From contig JAZGFA010000013.1 of NCBI GenBank assembly GCA_036478975.1, positions 1 through 47,676 of the forward strand: DNA of 47,676 bases, in the 5' to 3' direction. Positions 8,189 to 16,458 of the stretch are shown piece after piece. This DNA comes from Robiginitomaculum sp036478975. GTDB lineage: Bacteria; Pseudomonadota; Alphaproteobacteria; Caulobacterales; Maricaulaceae. Made by a program: the position numbers and the translations under genes. The first letter of the stretch is position 1. Every line of letters starts with the position of its first letter. The notes under the pieces were generated by a model, which saw only the letters and a list, made by a program, of their open reading frames with translations, was not told where the DNA came from and did no database searches.

Positions 8189-9376
8189 ATGTTTCAGACC
8201 TTTTTCCAAGATTTACGGGCGGCTAAAATCCCCGTTTCCATACGCGAATATCTCACCTTGATTGAGGCGCTCGATAAGGGCGTGGTTGAGGATAATGTTG
8301 ACCAGTTTTACTATGTGTCACGCACGATATTGGTCAAGGATGAGCGCGACCTCGACAAATTTGACCAAGTGTTTAGCCATGTGTTTCGCGGCATGGATTA
8401 TTTGCCAGACTTCTTTGGACAGGAAGCCGTGGACCTTCCCGAAGACTGGCTTAAGGCGATGGCGGAGAAATTTCTCAGCCCCGAAGAAATGGCGGAAATC
8501 GAATCCAAGGGCGGATTTGAAGCCTTGATGGAAGCGCTAAAAGAGCGGCTCGACAATCAAGATACGCGCCATGAGGGCGGCAATAAAAACATCGGCACGG
8601 CGGGGACATCCCCCTTTGGCGCTTATGGTTATAACCCCGAAGGCGTGCGCATTGGCCAAGATAAGGGCCGCCACGGCCGCGCCACTAAGGTGTGGGATAA
8701 GCGCACGTTTAAAAACCTCGACGGTGATAAGGAAATCGGCACGCGCAATATCAAAGTCGCCCTGCGCCGCCTGCGTAAATTTGCCCGCGAAGGCGCCGCC
8801 GATGAGCTTGATTTGCAAGGCACTATTAATGGCACAGCCAAGCAAGGCTGGCTTGATATTCAAATGCGGCCAGAGCGGCGCAACGCGGTTAAAGTGCTCG
8901 CGTTTTTTGACGTGGGCGGGTCAATGGATAGCTATATCGCCAAGGCCGAGGAGCTGTTTTCCGCCGCACGCTCTGAATTTAAACGGCTGGAATATTTCTA
9001 TTTTCACAATTGCCTGTATGAAAATGTCTGGCGCGATAATCATCGCCGCATGCGCGAAGTCACGCCGACTTGGGATATTCTCCACAAATACGCCTCAGAT
9101 TATCGCGTGGTGATTGTCGGCGACGCGGCCATGTCCCCCTATGAAGTTTCCATGAAGGGCGGCTCGGTTGAGCATTGGAACGCGGAGAGCGGCGCAACAT
9201 GGCTGCGACGCCTCGTCGAAGTTTATGACAATATTGTCTGGATAAATCCGACAGATGCGCAATATTGGCGCTATAGCCAATCCACCCAAATGATAAAAGA
9301 TATTATCGGGGAGCATCGCATGTTCCCCATGACATTAACCGGCATAGAAAATGCCATGAAGGAATTAGCACGATGA
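8189..9376 (+). CDS. VWA domain, CoxE-like protein
   Basis: 395-residue protein of the CoxE/VWA family that commonly works with a MoxR AAA+ ATPase as a chaperone pair for metalloenzyme or complex activation. The N-terminal helical part starts FFQDLRAAKIPVSIREYLTL. The C-terminal von Willebrand A domain begins near residue 236 with FFDVGGSMDSY, giving the DxGxS part of the metal-ion-dependent adhesion site. No signal peptide, so cytoplasmic. Its usual partner, a MoxR gene, is about 1.2 kb downstream (10568), separated by a DUF1697 gene and by dksA on the other strand. Confidence 0.88.
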   Translation: MFQTFFQDLRAAKIPVSIREYLTLIEALDKGVVEDNVDQFYYVSRTILVKDERDLDKFDQVFSHVFRGMDYLPDFFGQEAVDLPEDWLKAMAEKFLSPEEMAEIESKGGFEALMEALKERLDNQDTRHEGGNKNIGTAGTSPFGAYGYNPEGVRIGQDKGRHGRATKVWDKRTFKNLDGDKEIGTRNIKVALRRLRKFAREGAADELDLQGTINGTAKQGWLDIQMRPERRNAVKVLAFFDVGGSMDSYIAKAEELFSAARSEFKRLEYFYFHNCLYENVWRDNHRRMREVTPTWDILHKYASDYRVVIVGDAAMSPYEVSMKGGSVEHWNAESGATWLRRLVEVYDNIVWINPTDAQYWRYSQSTQMIKDIIGEHRMFPMTLTGIENAMKELAR

Positions 9377-9951
9377 CATCCACCCCAACCAAACAATGGG
9401 TATTGCTCCTACGCGGCATTAATGTTGGCGGGCGAAAAATCGTCCCAATGATAGAATTGCGCGCCCTGCTAAAAGAGCTCGGTCTTGCCAATGTGCGCAC
9501 CTATATCCAAAGCGGTAATGGGGTTTTTGAAAGCGATTTGGACGCCGCCGCCCTAACGGAAAACATCGAAACGGCCATGGAAGCCAAGTTCGGCTTTCGC
9601 CCCAAAGCCATGGTGATTGCCGCGGATGATTTCATGGCGGCGATTGAAAATTGCCCCTACCCAATGGGTAATGAGGACAGCAAAACTCTGCACTTTTTCT
9701 TTTTGAGCGCAAAGTCGCAAAGCCCCGACTTAGAGGCCATAACGGAACTGGCAAAAGAGAGTGAGGCTTTCACCCTGACCGATAAGGCGTTTTACTTACA
9801 AGCGCCCGAAGGCATTGGCCGCTCAAAACTGGCGAGCAATGCGGAGAAAAAACTCGGCGTAGCCACCACGGCGCGCAATCTGCGCACGATAATGAAAATT
9901 GCCGATATGGTAGCCGGAAACAAAGCGAGGCGCTCTGCTCCAATCGCCTAA
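9373..9951 (+). CDS. DUF1697 protein
   Basis: 192-residue cytoplasmic protein of the DUF1697 family, recognised by the N-terminal WVLLLRGINVGGRKIVPM and the RTYIQSGNGVFES motif. The C-terminal segment ARNLRTIMKIADM is also typical. Function of the family is unknown. It overlaps the VWA gene by 4 bases (ATGA), so it is translated from the same message. Confidence 0.9.
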   Translation: MTSTPTKQWVLLLRGINVGGRKIVPMIELRALLKELGLANVRTYIQSGNGVFESDLDAAALTENIETAMEAKFGFRPKAMVIAADDFMAAIENCPYPMGNEDSKTLHFFFLSAKSQSPDLEAITELAKESEAFTLTDKAFYLQAPEGIGRSKLASNAEKKLGVATTARNLRTIMKIADMVAGNKARRSAPIA

Positions 9952-9965
9952 TGGCGGGCCAATCC

Positions 9966-10388
9966 CTAAGCCCGCGTGCGTTTGCCGCGCTCGCGCATTT
10001 CTTGCGCTTCGATGGACAGGGTTGCCACAAGCCGCGCTTCTAGGCGGCCTACGCGGATGGGATCGCCGGTCTCGTCGCAATAGCCATATGTGCCAAATTC
10101 AATCCGGCCCAGACCTTTGTCGATTTTTACAATCAGCTTACGCAAACGGTCACGGGTGCGCAGCTCTAGCTGGCGGTCGGCGGTGGCGGATGCGCGGTCA
10201 ATTGCGTCAGGGTGGCTGACGGATTCCGCTTTAAGGTTTTCCATTGTGTCTTTGGTTTGGTCCATTAAATCCGCTTTCCATTCGAGTAGTTTTTCGCGGA
10301 AATAAGATTTCATAATGACGCTCATAAAGGGCTCATTATCATTAGGCGCATAGCCCGCAGGCACGTCGATATATTTATTGTCGTTCAT
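9966..10388 (-). CDS. dksA: DksA-type RNA polymerase-binding regulator, cysteine-poor
   Basis: 140-residue DksA homologue that enters the RNA polymerase secondary channel and works with ppGpp. The coiled-coil tip motif DxxDxA is intact (Asp61, Asp64, Ala66 in HPDAIDRASA). The zinc-finger region is degenerate: where E. coli has two CxxC pairs this protein has CDET (residues 104-107) and SIEA (125-128), leaving one cysteine. Such variants are known in alphaproteobacteria and are expected not to need zinc or respond to oxidation. Transcribed divergently from moxR and convergently with the DUF1697 gene (14 bases between stops). Confidence 0.93.
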   Translation of the reverse strand: MNDNKYIDVPAGYAPNDNEPFMSVIMKSYFREKLLEWKADLMDQTKDTMENLKAESVSHPDAIDRASATADRQLELRTRDRLRKLIVKIDKGLGRIEFGTYGYCDETGDPIRVGRLEARLVATLSIEAQEMRERGKRTRA

Positions 10389-10567
10389 AGCTAATCCCCA
10401 AGCTATAGTGTGGTTGACTTTTTGCCATTGCGCCCGCTGTACACAAAGTCGCCGCGCGCTTCAAGCCAAAAAGTCAGCTTTGGAAAATACGGCTATTACG
10501 CGCCTTGCACGCGGCCTATTTGGGCGTTACATATGCATGAAATTGCATATTTCATAGGACATGAGTG

Positions 10568-11407
10568 ATGAGTTTTAAAAGCACCGATAATTACATTGCC
10601 AGCGAAGATTTGCGCATTGCCGTCAATGCCGCTATCGCCCTAGAGCGTCCTTTGCTAATTAAAGGTGAACCGGGCACGGGCAAAACCGTGCTGGCCCATG
10701 AGATCGCTAAATCCCAAGGGACGGAGCTTTTGCAATGGCATGTTAAATCCACTACAAAAGCCCAGCAAGGGCTGTATGAATATGACGCGGTGGCGCGCCT
10801 GCGCGATAGCCAGCTTGGCGATGACCGCGTGCATGACATAGGCAATTACATTAAGCGCGGGAAATTATGGGAAGCGTTCACCGCCGAAAAGCGCCCCGTC
10901 CTGCTGATTGACGAGATTGACAAGGCCGACATCGAGTTTCCAAATGATTTATTGCAAGAACTCGACCGCATGGAATTTAATGTTTATGAGACTGGTGAAA
11001 CTGTCACGGCCAAGCAGCGCCCGATTATCATCATCACCTCCAATAATGAAAAAGACCTGCCGGACGCGTTTCTGCGCCGCTGTTTTTTCCACTATATCAC
11101 CTTCCCCGACGAAGCGGTGATGAAGGACATTATCGACGTGCATTTCCCCGACATCAAAACCCGCCTGCTTACGGCGGCGATGAAACGGTTTTATGCCATT
11201 CGCAGCGTGCCGGGTCTGAAGAAAAAACCGAGCACGTCAGAGCTGCTCGACTGGCTAAAGCTGCTAATGATTGAAGACATTGATCCGGAAGTTCTGCGCG
11301 AAACCGAAAGCGGAAAACTCATCCCGCCCCTACATGGCGCTTTGCTGAAAAACGAAGCCGACGTGCATTTATTTGAGCGCCTCGCCTTTATTACGCGGCG
11401 CGGATGA
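10568..11407 (+). CDS. MoxR-family AAA+ ATPase
   Basis: AAA+ ATPase of 279 residues in the MoxR class, which acts with VWA proteins such as the CoxE-like product at 8189. Walker A GEPGTGKT is at residues 33-40 and Walker B LLIDEIDKAD near residue 115. Sensor 1 follows in IIIITSNNEKDLPDAFLRRC, with the arginine finger pair in LRRC. The ATG at 10568 is preferred; a GTG one codon upstream (10565) is also in frame. The upstream ATG at 10561 is out of frame and stops at once. No RBS of good quality is visible before the start. Confidence 0.92.
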   Translation: MSFKSTDNYIASEDLRIAVNAAIALERPLLIKGEPGTGKTVLAHEIAKSQGTELLQWHVKSTTKAQQGLYEYDAVARLRDSQLGDDRVHDIGNYIKRGKLWEAFTAEKRPVLLIDEIDKADIEFPNDLLQELDRMEFNVYETGETVTAKQRPIIIITSNNEKDLPDAFLRRCFFHYITFPDEAVMKDIIDVHFPDIKTRLLTAAMKRFYAIRSVPGLKKKPSTSELLDWLKLLMIEDIDPEVLRETESGKLIPPLHGALLKNEADVHLFERLAFITRRG

Positions 11408-11499
11408 AGGCCAACCGAGGCTAAACGCTCCGTTCACGCCCCATACACGCCGCGCGGGTTAGGTTTGCTCAATAATGCGACTCAGAGTAAAGGTTTTCC

Positions 11500-12813
11500 A
11501 TGCCCCGTTTTATCCTCTCCCCCATCCTGCCCCAGTTTATCATAAAATACCTAACGGCCCTATTTTCACTGCTTTTGTTGAGCGCATCCCCCGCAAGCGC
11601 CCAGACAAGCTTTCCCGATATTTTAGGCGATATATTTGGCGGCATTGGCCAAGAGCAAAACCCTTACGGTCAAAGGCCAAATGAAAACGCTGGACAAAAT
11701 ACTGTCTTTGTCGAAAACATTCCCGTGCAGCTAAGCTACAACCGTGACCTGCTGCCCGAAGACGCCATGCTCATTTTAACGGCGATTGCGCCACCGCCGG
11801 CCAATGTGCGCCGCGCATCGCCGCTAATTATGGGCGAGACTCGCCTATTGCTCTCCCGCCTTGCCCCGCCGCTTCAGCTTGTCATCGCCGTGCCTAGCGA
11901 CCTTGCGCGCGAATTTGACCATGCTCAAATTGAGGCCCGCATTGTTGACCGTAACGGCAATACGGCGCTTAGCCTGCGTGATAGCGCCCAATATAGCGGC
12001 GGCCAGCCTCCATTTTTGGCCCTAGAGCCGGCCGGCGCGCCGCGCGTAGAGCCTAATCCCGCCAATCCAGATGACTATCAACGCCCGCCGATTGCGCCCA
12101 ATGCGCAAATGATTAGCGGAGAGATTAGCGTGCCAAACGGCGCAAATATGTCGCGCGGCGCAACCCTCGTGCTAGAGGTCAGCGAAACCGCCCTTGCCGG
12201 CGGCATGACCCCGTCTGTCATCTTGCAAGAGCGTATCGATATTGACCAAAAACCCGCCCCCTATAGCTTTAAAATCCACGTCCCCACTGGCGCTGACGGC
12301 GCCCTCGAAGGACCGCTTCTGACCGCCTATATTGTCGACTGGGCAGGCCGAAAGACCTTTGTCGCTTCTCGCCCTACCCCTATTCGACATGACGCCGCGG
12401 CGGGGACAAATATGCCCCTACGCATCAAGCTCGACTCGATTTTAACAGGGCAACGCGCGGTGGATCAGCCCAATGCTCCCTATAGCCCGCCGCCTAATGT
12501 CATTCAAAACATTTTCGGACAAGCGCAATTTGACGCCCATAAGGGCCTGCCCAAAGGCGCAATTTTGTCGATTGCCTTGATGGATAAGGGCGCGGTTATT
12601 GACGAAAAACGTATCCCGCTTGATGGCCTCTCCGGTTATGTCGATTACAATTTCCCGCTAGAGCGCCCAATCATTCCCGGCAAGCCGCCCTTCCTGACCC
12701 TTTGGGCGACGATTATCGACACGAATGGTAATGTGCTATTTGCCAGTGAAAATGCGCAAAGCGTGAAAGACGGCTATAGCGCGCTTAAACTCAAAGCGGA
12801 CGTGCGATATTAG
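11500..12813 (+). CDS. Exported protein with YbaY/YscW-like repeats
   Basis: 437-residue envelope protein. The signal peptide has the hydrophobic stretch LTALFSLLLLSASPASAQ and cleavage near residue 35. The rest appears to hold three beta-rich units: about 60-155 (NIPVQLSYNRDLLPEDAMLIL), about 200-295 (GEISVPNGANMSRGATLVLEVSE), and about 310-435 (IKLDSILTG...FDAHKGLPKGAILSIALMD). The middle unit closely fits the YbaY/YscW lipoprotein fold (LPxGAxLxVxLxD-type strand, then the PYSFKIHVP strand); the other two are more diverged. There is no lipobox. Function unknown; this fold elsewhere serves as a secretin pilot or envelope lipoprotein. A structure search is needed to confirm the outer two units. 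Confidence 0.6.
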   Translation: MPRFILSPILPQFIIKYLTALFSLLLLSASPASAQTSFPDILGDIFGGIGQEQNPYGQRPNENAGQNTVFVENIPVQLSYNRDLLPEDAMLILTAIAPPPANVRRASPLIMGETRLLLSRLAPPLQLVIAVPSDLAREFDHAQIEARIVDRNGNTALSLRDSAQYSGGQPPFLALEPAGAPRVEPNPANPDDYQRPPIAPNAQMISGEISVPNGANMSRGATLVLEVSETALAGGMTPSVILQERIDIDQKPAPYSFKIHVPTGADGALEGPLLTAYIVDWAGRKTFVASRPTPIRHDAAAGTNMPLRIKLDSILTGQRAVDQPNAPYSPPPNVIQNIFGQAQFDAHKGLPKGAILSIALMDKGAVIDEKRIPLDGLSGYVDYNFPLERPIIPGKPPFLTLWATIIDTNGNVLFASENAQSVKDGYSALKLKADVRY

Positions 12814-12816
12814 CAA

Positions 12817-12886
12817 CATCGAAAGCGAAGCTTTCGATGCAATAAGTGCCGGCAGAGTGTTTCGTCAGAAACACTGGCAAGCACCA
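12817..12886 (-). repeat. Two-hairpin dispersed repeat, copy A
   Basis: Intergenic element read on the minus strand. Hairpin 1 lies at 12856-12875 (8-bp perfect stem AGTGTTTC, 4-nt loop). Hairpin 2 lies at 12817-12839 (10-bp perfect stem CATCGAAAGC, 3-nt loop). They are 16 bases apart. It is homologous to the copies at 19825 and 19943, with flanking matches TGCC before hairpin 1 and CGGCAC.TATTGCA between hairpins. Stem changes relative to the other copies are compensated. It occupies the gap between two plus-strand genes; no terminator T run follows. Confidence 0.75.
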
Positions 12887-12976
12887 GAAGTTCGCCACCC
12901 AAACTGCAACTATATTTAGCAAGTGACCTCGCGGCCATTTCAATTTACACATTGTGAAACGCTATAAGGTTTCACC

Positions 12977-13978
12977 ATGATTAAAACATCTTCGCTTTGC
13001 GCCTCCCTGCTTATCATTGCTGGCCTAACCGCCTGCAAGCCCGCCGCTAATGACGGGGCGCGCCAATCCGTAAGCCCGCCCGCCGCCGCGATGGAAAACC
13101 AGATTTCCATATCTGCAACCCATGCCTTTGGCACCGCAAGCCCGGTTAAAACCATAGCCTTCTCCCCCAATGATGTGGCGAGTTGGCTTGGCGCTATTGG
13201 CCTATTGACCGATGACGGGGTTTTTCTAACCACTAATATTGAGGGAAAGAAATTTAATAGCCACGGGGACGGGTTTACGGGTTTAGCGGGCCTTGACCGC
13301 CCTGGCCTAGCGGCGCTTTTTATTGCCCTTGATAGGCAGGGCCGCCTTCGCCCCTTTGTTGAGTCCGACAATGTCGGCGGTTTCAAGCCCGCCCCGATTA
13401 GCTCTAGTGCGCCGCCGCTCGCGCACCTTTGCGGGGTCAGCGAGGCGCAAATATTGACCGCCATTACCAAGGCGGGGCAAATCATTAGCTTTGGCGTAAG
13501 CGGCGGCGGCGCAATTGCCCTAACATCTAAAGGCGCCCCCCATGAGGCCGATGGGGAAATCACCGACTGCGCTACGGATAAAAACGGCGAAACATACCGC
13601 TTAGAAACCCAAGCCGAGCAGCTTTATGTGCGCAATAGCGTCGGGAATGAAACCGCGATTGCTAGCGCCGCTTTGGCCCATCAAGCCCGCCTCACCCTCA
13701 TTGCCCGTGAGGGCGAGACGGCCCCTATCCTTGCCATTACTGGCCTTGACGCGGAAATGAGCCTTTATGACGGGCAAAGCCTAGAGCCGATTGTCGGGGT
13801 TGATATAATCTCCGGCCTCTCCATTAGCGGGCTTACCCAGCCCGATGCCATTGCCGCTACCGATGCCGGATTTGGCGGTAGCGGGTTTAATGAGGGCATT
13901 ATAGTTTTATCGGAGCGCGGCGAAGGGCGTATTGTCGTGCTAGCCCGCAGCTATTTGCTTGACCAAGTGACGCCTTAA
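12977..13978 (+). CDS. Lipoprotein of unknown function
   Basis: 333-residue lipoprotein with lipobox LTAC (Cys20) after the signal sequence MIKTSSLCASLLIIAG. The mature part is predicted mostly beta, with repeated Gly/Ala/Asp-rich strands ending in ITGLDAEMSLYDGQSLEPIV and a C-terminal FGGSGFNEGIIVL. I do not recognise a family; a WD40-like or propeller-like periplasmic fold is possible but unproven. It stands alone: the two-hairpin repeat A lies upstream and ctaA converges on it downstream. Confidence 0.75.
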   Translation: MIKTSSLCASLLIIAGLTACKPAANDGARQSVSPPAAAMENQISISATHAFGTASPVKTIAFSPNDVASWLGAIGLLTDDGVFLTTNIEGKKFNSHGDGFTGLAGLDRPGLAALFIALDRQGRLRPFVESDNVGGFKPAPISSSAPPLAHLCGVSEAQILTAITKAGQIISFGVSGGGAIALTSKGAPHEADGEITDCATDKNGETYRLETQAEQLYVRNSVGNETAIASAALAHQARLTLIAREGETAPILAITGLDAEMSLYDGQSLEPIVGVDIISGLSISGLTQPDAIAATDAGFGGSGFNEGIIVLSERGEGRIVVLARSYLLDQVTP

Positions 13979-14090
13979 AATCTGAATATCCATGCGGGTC
14001 GGAGACCCCGCGCAGCTCAAGGCTGGTTTTCCGAATGGCTCTGGACGATGGGACACTAGCTCTTTTGGCTTAAAAAACAAGAGCGTGATT

Positions 14091-15128
14091 TTAACGGGTG
14101 GCTACGGCGCAGGTCGTCCATGTTAGCCAAACCGCAATCAGAAAAACCCCAATGCTCGACGCTTGATGGGCCAATGAGAGATGCAAAGGCGCGACCGAAA
14201 CCAGCGTCCATATGCCCAGTCCCGCCTGCCAGATAATCGACATCATCAACCAAAAGGCGATGCGGCTAGTGAACTTTCTCTGCCTGTCCCCGCGCGCCTT
14301 CAGCCATAGGGCAAGGGCGGCAATAAGGATGATATAGGCAAGCAAGCGGTGGTTAAACTGTATGGCGGCGATATTCTCAAACAGGTTTTTCCACGCGGGG
14401 TTCATCGTCAAATAGCCGCTTGGCACAAAGCCTCCGTCCATAGCCGGCCATGTATTATAGGTTTTACCCCCGTCAGTTCCGGCAACGAATGCGCCGGCGA
14501 TAATTTGCGCATATATCAACCCCAACAGGGCTAGCGATCGCAAACGTAGGCGGTATTTACGCCCGCCGGGCCAGCCGCTTAGGCTATCGAGAAATAGGGT
14601 AAAAAGCAGACCTAGAATGATAAAGGCCATGCCCAAATGAATGGCGAGCCGATATTGGCTCACCGATGTGGCATCTCCGGAAAGCCCGCTCTTGACCATC
14701 CACCAACCAATCGCGCCCTGAAGCCCAATTAGAAACAACACAGACCAAAGCTTAAGCGTCCGCCCGCGCGGCAGTTTCTTGCGCGCCAGCAAAATGAAAA
14801 ATGGCAAAGCAAAAGCAAGGCCAATGAAACGGCCAAGCTGCCTATGGGTCCATTCCCAAAAATAAATACCCTTAAACTCAGCCAAATTCATATCAGGGTT
14901 ATCGGCCATAAATTGCGGTATACGTTTATACAGCGCGAATTCCGCGTTCCATTGCTCTAGATTAAGCGGCGGCAAAGCGCCCGTAATCGGCTTCCACTGG
15001 GTAATCGACAGCCCTGAATGGGTTAGCCGCGTCGCCCCGCCGACAATAACCATCGCAATCACCAATACGCACATAAAGCCAAGCCAGCTTGGCAGGGCGC
15101 GTGATGGATAGGTGGAGGAAAATGACAT
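14091..15128 (-). CDS. ctaA: Heme A synthase (COX15/CtaA)
   Basis: Inner-membrane enzyme that oxidises heme O to heme A for the aa3-type cytochrome oxidase. It has 345 residues and about eight transmembrane segments, the proteobacterial COX15-type size. Diagnostic features are VIVGGATRLTHSGLSITQWKP near residue 27, the loop FKGIYFWEWTHRQLGR with its heme-ligand His, and the later His in NHRLLAYIIL. A GGAG-like RBS is absent or weak. It shows that the organism uses heme A, hence aerobic respiration. The cox genes are not in this window. Confidence 0.96.
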   Translation of the reverse strand: MSFSSTYPSRALPSWLGFMCVLVIAMVIVGGATRLTHSGLSITQWKPITGALPPLNLEQWNAEFALYKRIPQFMADNPDMNLAEFKGIYFWEWTHRQLGRFIGLAFALPFFILLARKKLPRGRTLKLWSVLFLIGLQGAIGWWMVKSGLSGDATSVSQYRLAIHLGMAFIILGLLFTLFLDSLSGWPGGRKYRLRLRSLALLGLIYAQIIAGAFVAGTDGGKTYNTWPAMDGGFVPSGYLTMNPAWKNLFENIAAIQFNHRLLAYIILIAALALWLKARGDRQRKFTSRIAFWLMMSIIWQAGLGIWTLVSVAPLHLSLAHQASSIGVFLIAVWLTWTTCAVATR

Positions 15129-15185
15129 GGGCTTTTATAACGGTTTTTCGCTAGTGGGGAAGCATAATGGGGCGGAAAAAATGAC

Positions 15186-15262
15186 TGGTCGGAGTGATAG
15201 GATTCGAACCTACGACCCCTAAGCCCCCAGCTTAGTGCGCTACCGGACTGCGCTACACTCCG
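15186..15262 (-). tRNA. tRNA-Pro (GGG anticodon)
   Basis: 77-nt cloverleaf read on the minus strand. The acceptor stem is CGGAGTG / CACTCCG. The D arm contains the AGTCCGGTAG loop. The anticodon stem is CTAAG / CTTAG with loop CTGGGGG, giving anticodon GGG. The T arm is GTAGG-TTCGAAT-CCTAT. The CCA end is encoded (15186-15188). It lies between ctaA and the merR gene, its usual place after ihfA-merR in alphaproteobacteria. Confidence 0.95.
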
Positions 15263-15348
15263 ACACAGTGGAGGGTTTATAGGGGCGACCGCTCCGCCTT
15301 GCAACGTAAATTACGCATTAGTCTACGAAGGCTAGAAAGGGGGGATTA

Positions 15349-15897
15349 TTAGGTTTTATCCTCATCCTTAAATTGGCTCCAACGGCTACGCAGGGATGAA
15401 AGCCTATCAAGGGAGCTTTCCAGATCGGCGCGCTTTTGCGGCGCGATAGCATCAGGCTTTGGCGCGGGCGTGAACGGCACGACCACCGGCTGGACGGCGG
15501 GGGCTATTGGGGCCGTTTTAACCGCCACTGGCTTAGGCGCGGGGCGCGGCGGAGCCACAGCTTTGATACGGGCGGGCACTTGGTTACGCTGCTCTATCGG
15601 GCGCGACGTGCGAATTTCATTGGCGCTATGGCCCAGTTCAACAAGGCTTTGCGCCCCTTTGACTTTTATCAGTTTTTGCACGTCCTTGATTTTGTGTTTT
15701 TCATCATGGAGCAAAATCCGTAACCCGCGTAGAAAATCAACATCTTCGGGGCGATAGAATCGCCGCCCGCCCCCGCGTGTAATCGGTTTTAAATCGGGAA
15801 ATTTAGCTTCCCAAAAACGCAATACATGGGGCTTCAAATCCAGCTCTAAGCTGGCTTCACTAATTGACCTAAACGCGCGACTTGACTTTGTTGGCAT
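15349..15897 (-). CDS. MerR-family transcriptional regulator
   Basis: 182-residue regulator. The N-terminal MerR helix-turn-helix and wing (FRSISEASLELDLKPHVLRFWEAKFP and GGGRRFYRPEDVDFLRGL) occupies residues 7-80. A Pro/Ala-rich linker follows, then a short Arg-rich C-terminus without effector-binding cysteines. This is the conserved MerR protein found just downstream of ihfA in alphaproteobacteria; its target is not established. I chose the ATG at 15897 over the in-frame TTG at 15924 because it precedes the domain directly. A dyad TATGC-N7-GCATA lies about 70 bases upstream (near 15970). Confidence 0.87.
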   Translation of the reverse strand: MPTKSSRAFRSISEASLELDLKPHVLRFWEAKFPDLKPITRGGGRRFYRPEDVDFLRGLRILLHDEKHKIKDVQKLIKVKGAQSLVELGHSANEIRTSRPIEQRNQVPARIKAVAPPRPAPKPVAVKTAPIAPAVQPVVVPFTPAPKPDAIAPQKRADLESSLDRLSSLRSRWSQFKDEDKT

Positions 15898-16026
15898 AAC
15901 TTTATCCCAGCCTTGACTATGCAATAATAACTTACGCAGGAAGAAATCCCACTAGCACATTGATTTTATATGCTGATTCGGCATAAATCTCATAATCAGT
16001 CTTATTGAGGCAAGGTTAACAGCGCC

Positions 16027-16332
16027 CTAAGCGCGGCTAAGGGCGCTGGATACGCGGTCTTTTAGCACCGTGGAGGGCTTGAAGATAAGGACGCGGCGCG
16101 GGGCGATAGGAGCCTCTTTACCGGTCTTGGGATTACGGCCAATGCGCTGTTTTTTATCGCGTAGGGAGAATGTGCCAAAACCGGCGAGCTTTACGACTTC
16201 GCCGCGTAGCAAGGCGCTAATCATATGGTCGATAATCGATTCGACAAGCATGGAGGACTCCGTCCGTGACAGGCCGATTTCGCGGTAAACCGCTTCGGTC
16301 AAATCTGCTCGCGTAACCGTATTGGCACTCAT
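16027..16332 (-). CDS. ihfA: Integration host factor alpha subunit
   Basis: 101-residue DNA-bending nucleoid protein that pairs with IHF beta. It has the family features TRADLTEAVYREIGLSRTESSMLVE, the beta-arm region GFGTFSLRDKKQRIGRNPKTGKEAPI with the DNA-intercalating proline, and the RRVLIFKPSTVLKDRV tail. The start is fixed by the strong RBS GGGGGAA six bases before the ATG at 16332; the upstream in-frame ATG (16350) would put that RBS inside the gene. Gap of 126 bases from fabH, so it probably has its own promoter as well. Confidence 0.96.
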   Translation of the reverse strand: MSANTVTRADLTEAVYREIGLSRTESSMLVESIIDHMISALLRGEVVKLAGFGTFSLRDKKQRIGRNPKTGKEAPIAPRRVLIFKPSTVLKDRVSSALSRA

Positions 16333-16458
16333 AAGTTCCCCCTTTCCCATCTTTTAAACGCGTAAAACCCCTTAAACGCAAGAAAAATCGTTAAAAATCA
16401 AAGCTAAAATGTAAATTTTTTGCATAAGTCATGTTTCTCCACTTAATATTAGACAATT

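Noticed and set aside
14041..14090. Hairpin GCTCTT / AAGAGC between the lipoprotein and ctaA as a terminator
   Set aside because: Stem of six with a 14-nt loop and no clean T run in either direction.
15059..15304. 81-residue minus-strand ORF over the ctaA start and tRNA-Pro
   Set aside because: It passes through a complete tRNA and the start of ctaA.
15925..16458. CtrA boxes (TTAA-N7-TTAA) in the ihfA and merR upstream regions
   Set aside because: Several TTAA tetramers occur but none with the right partner and spacing.
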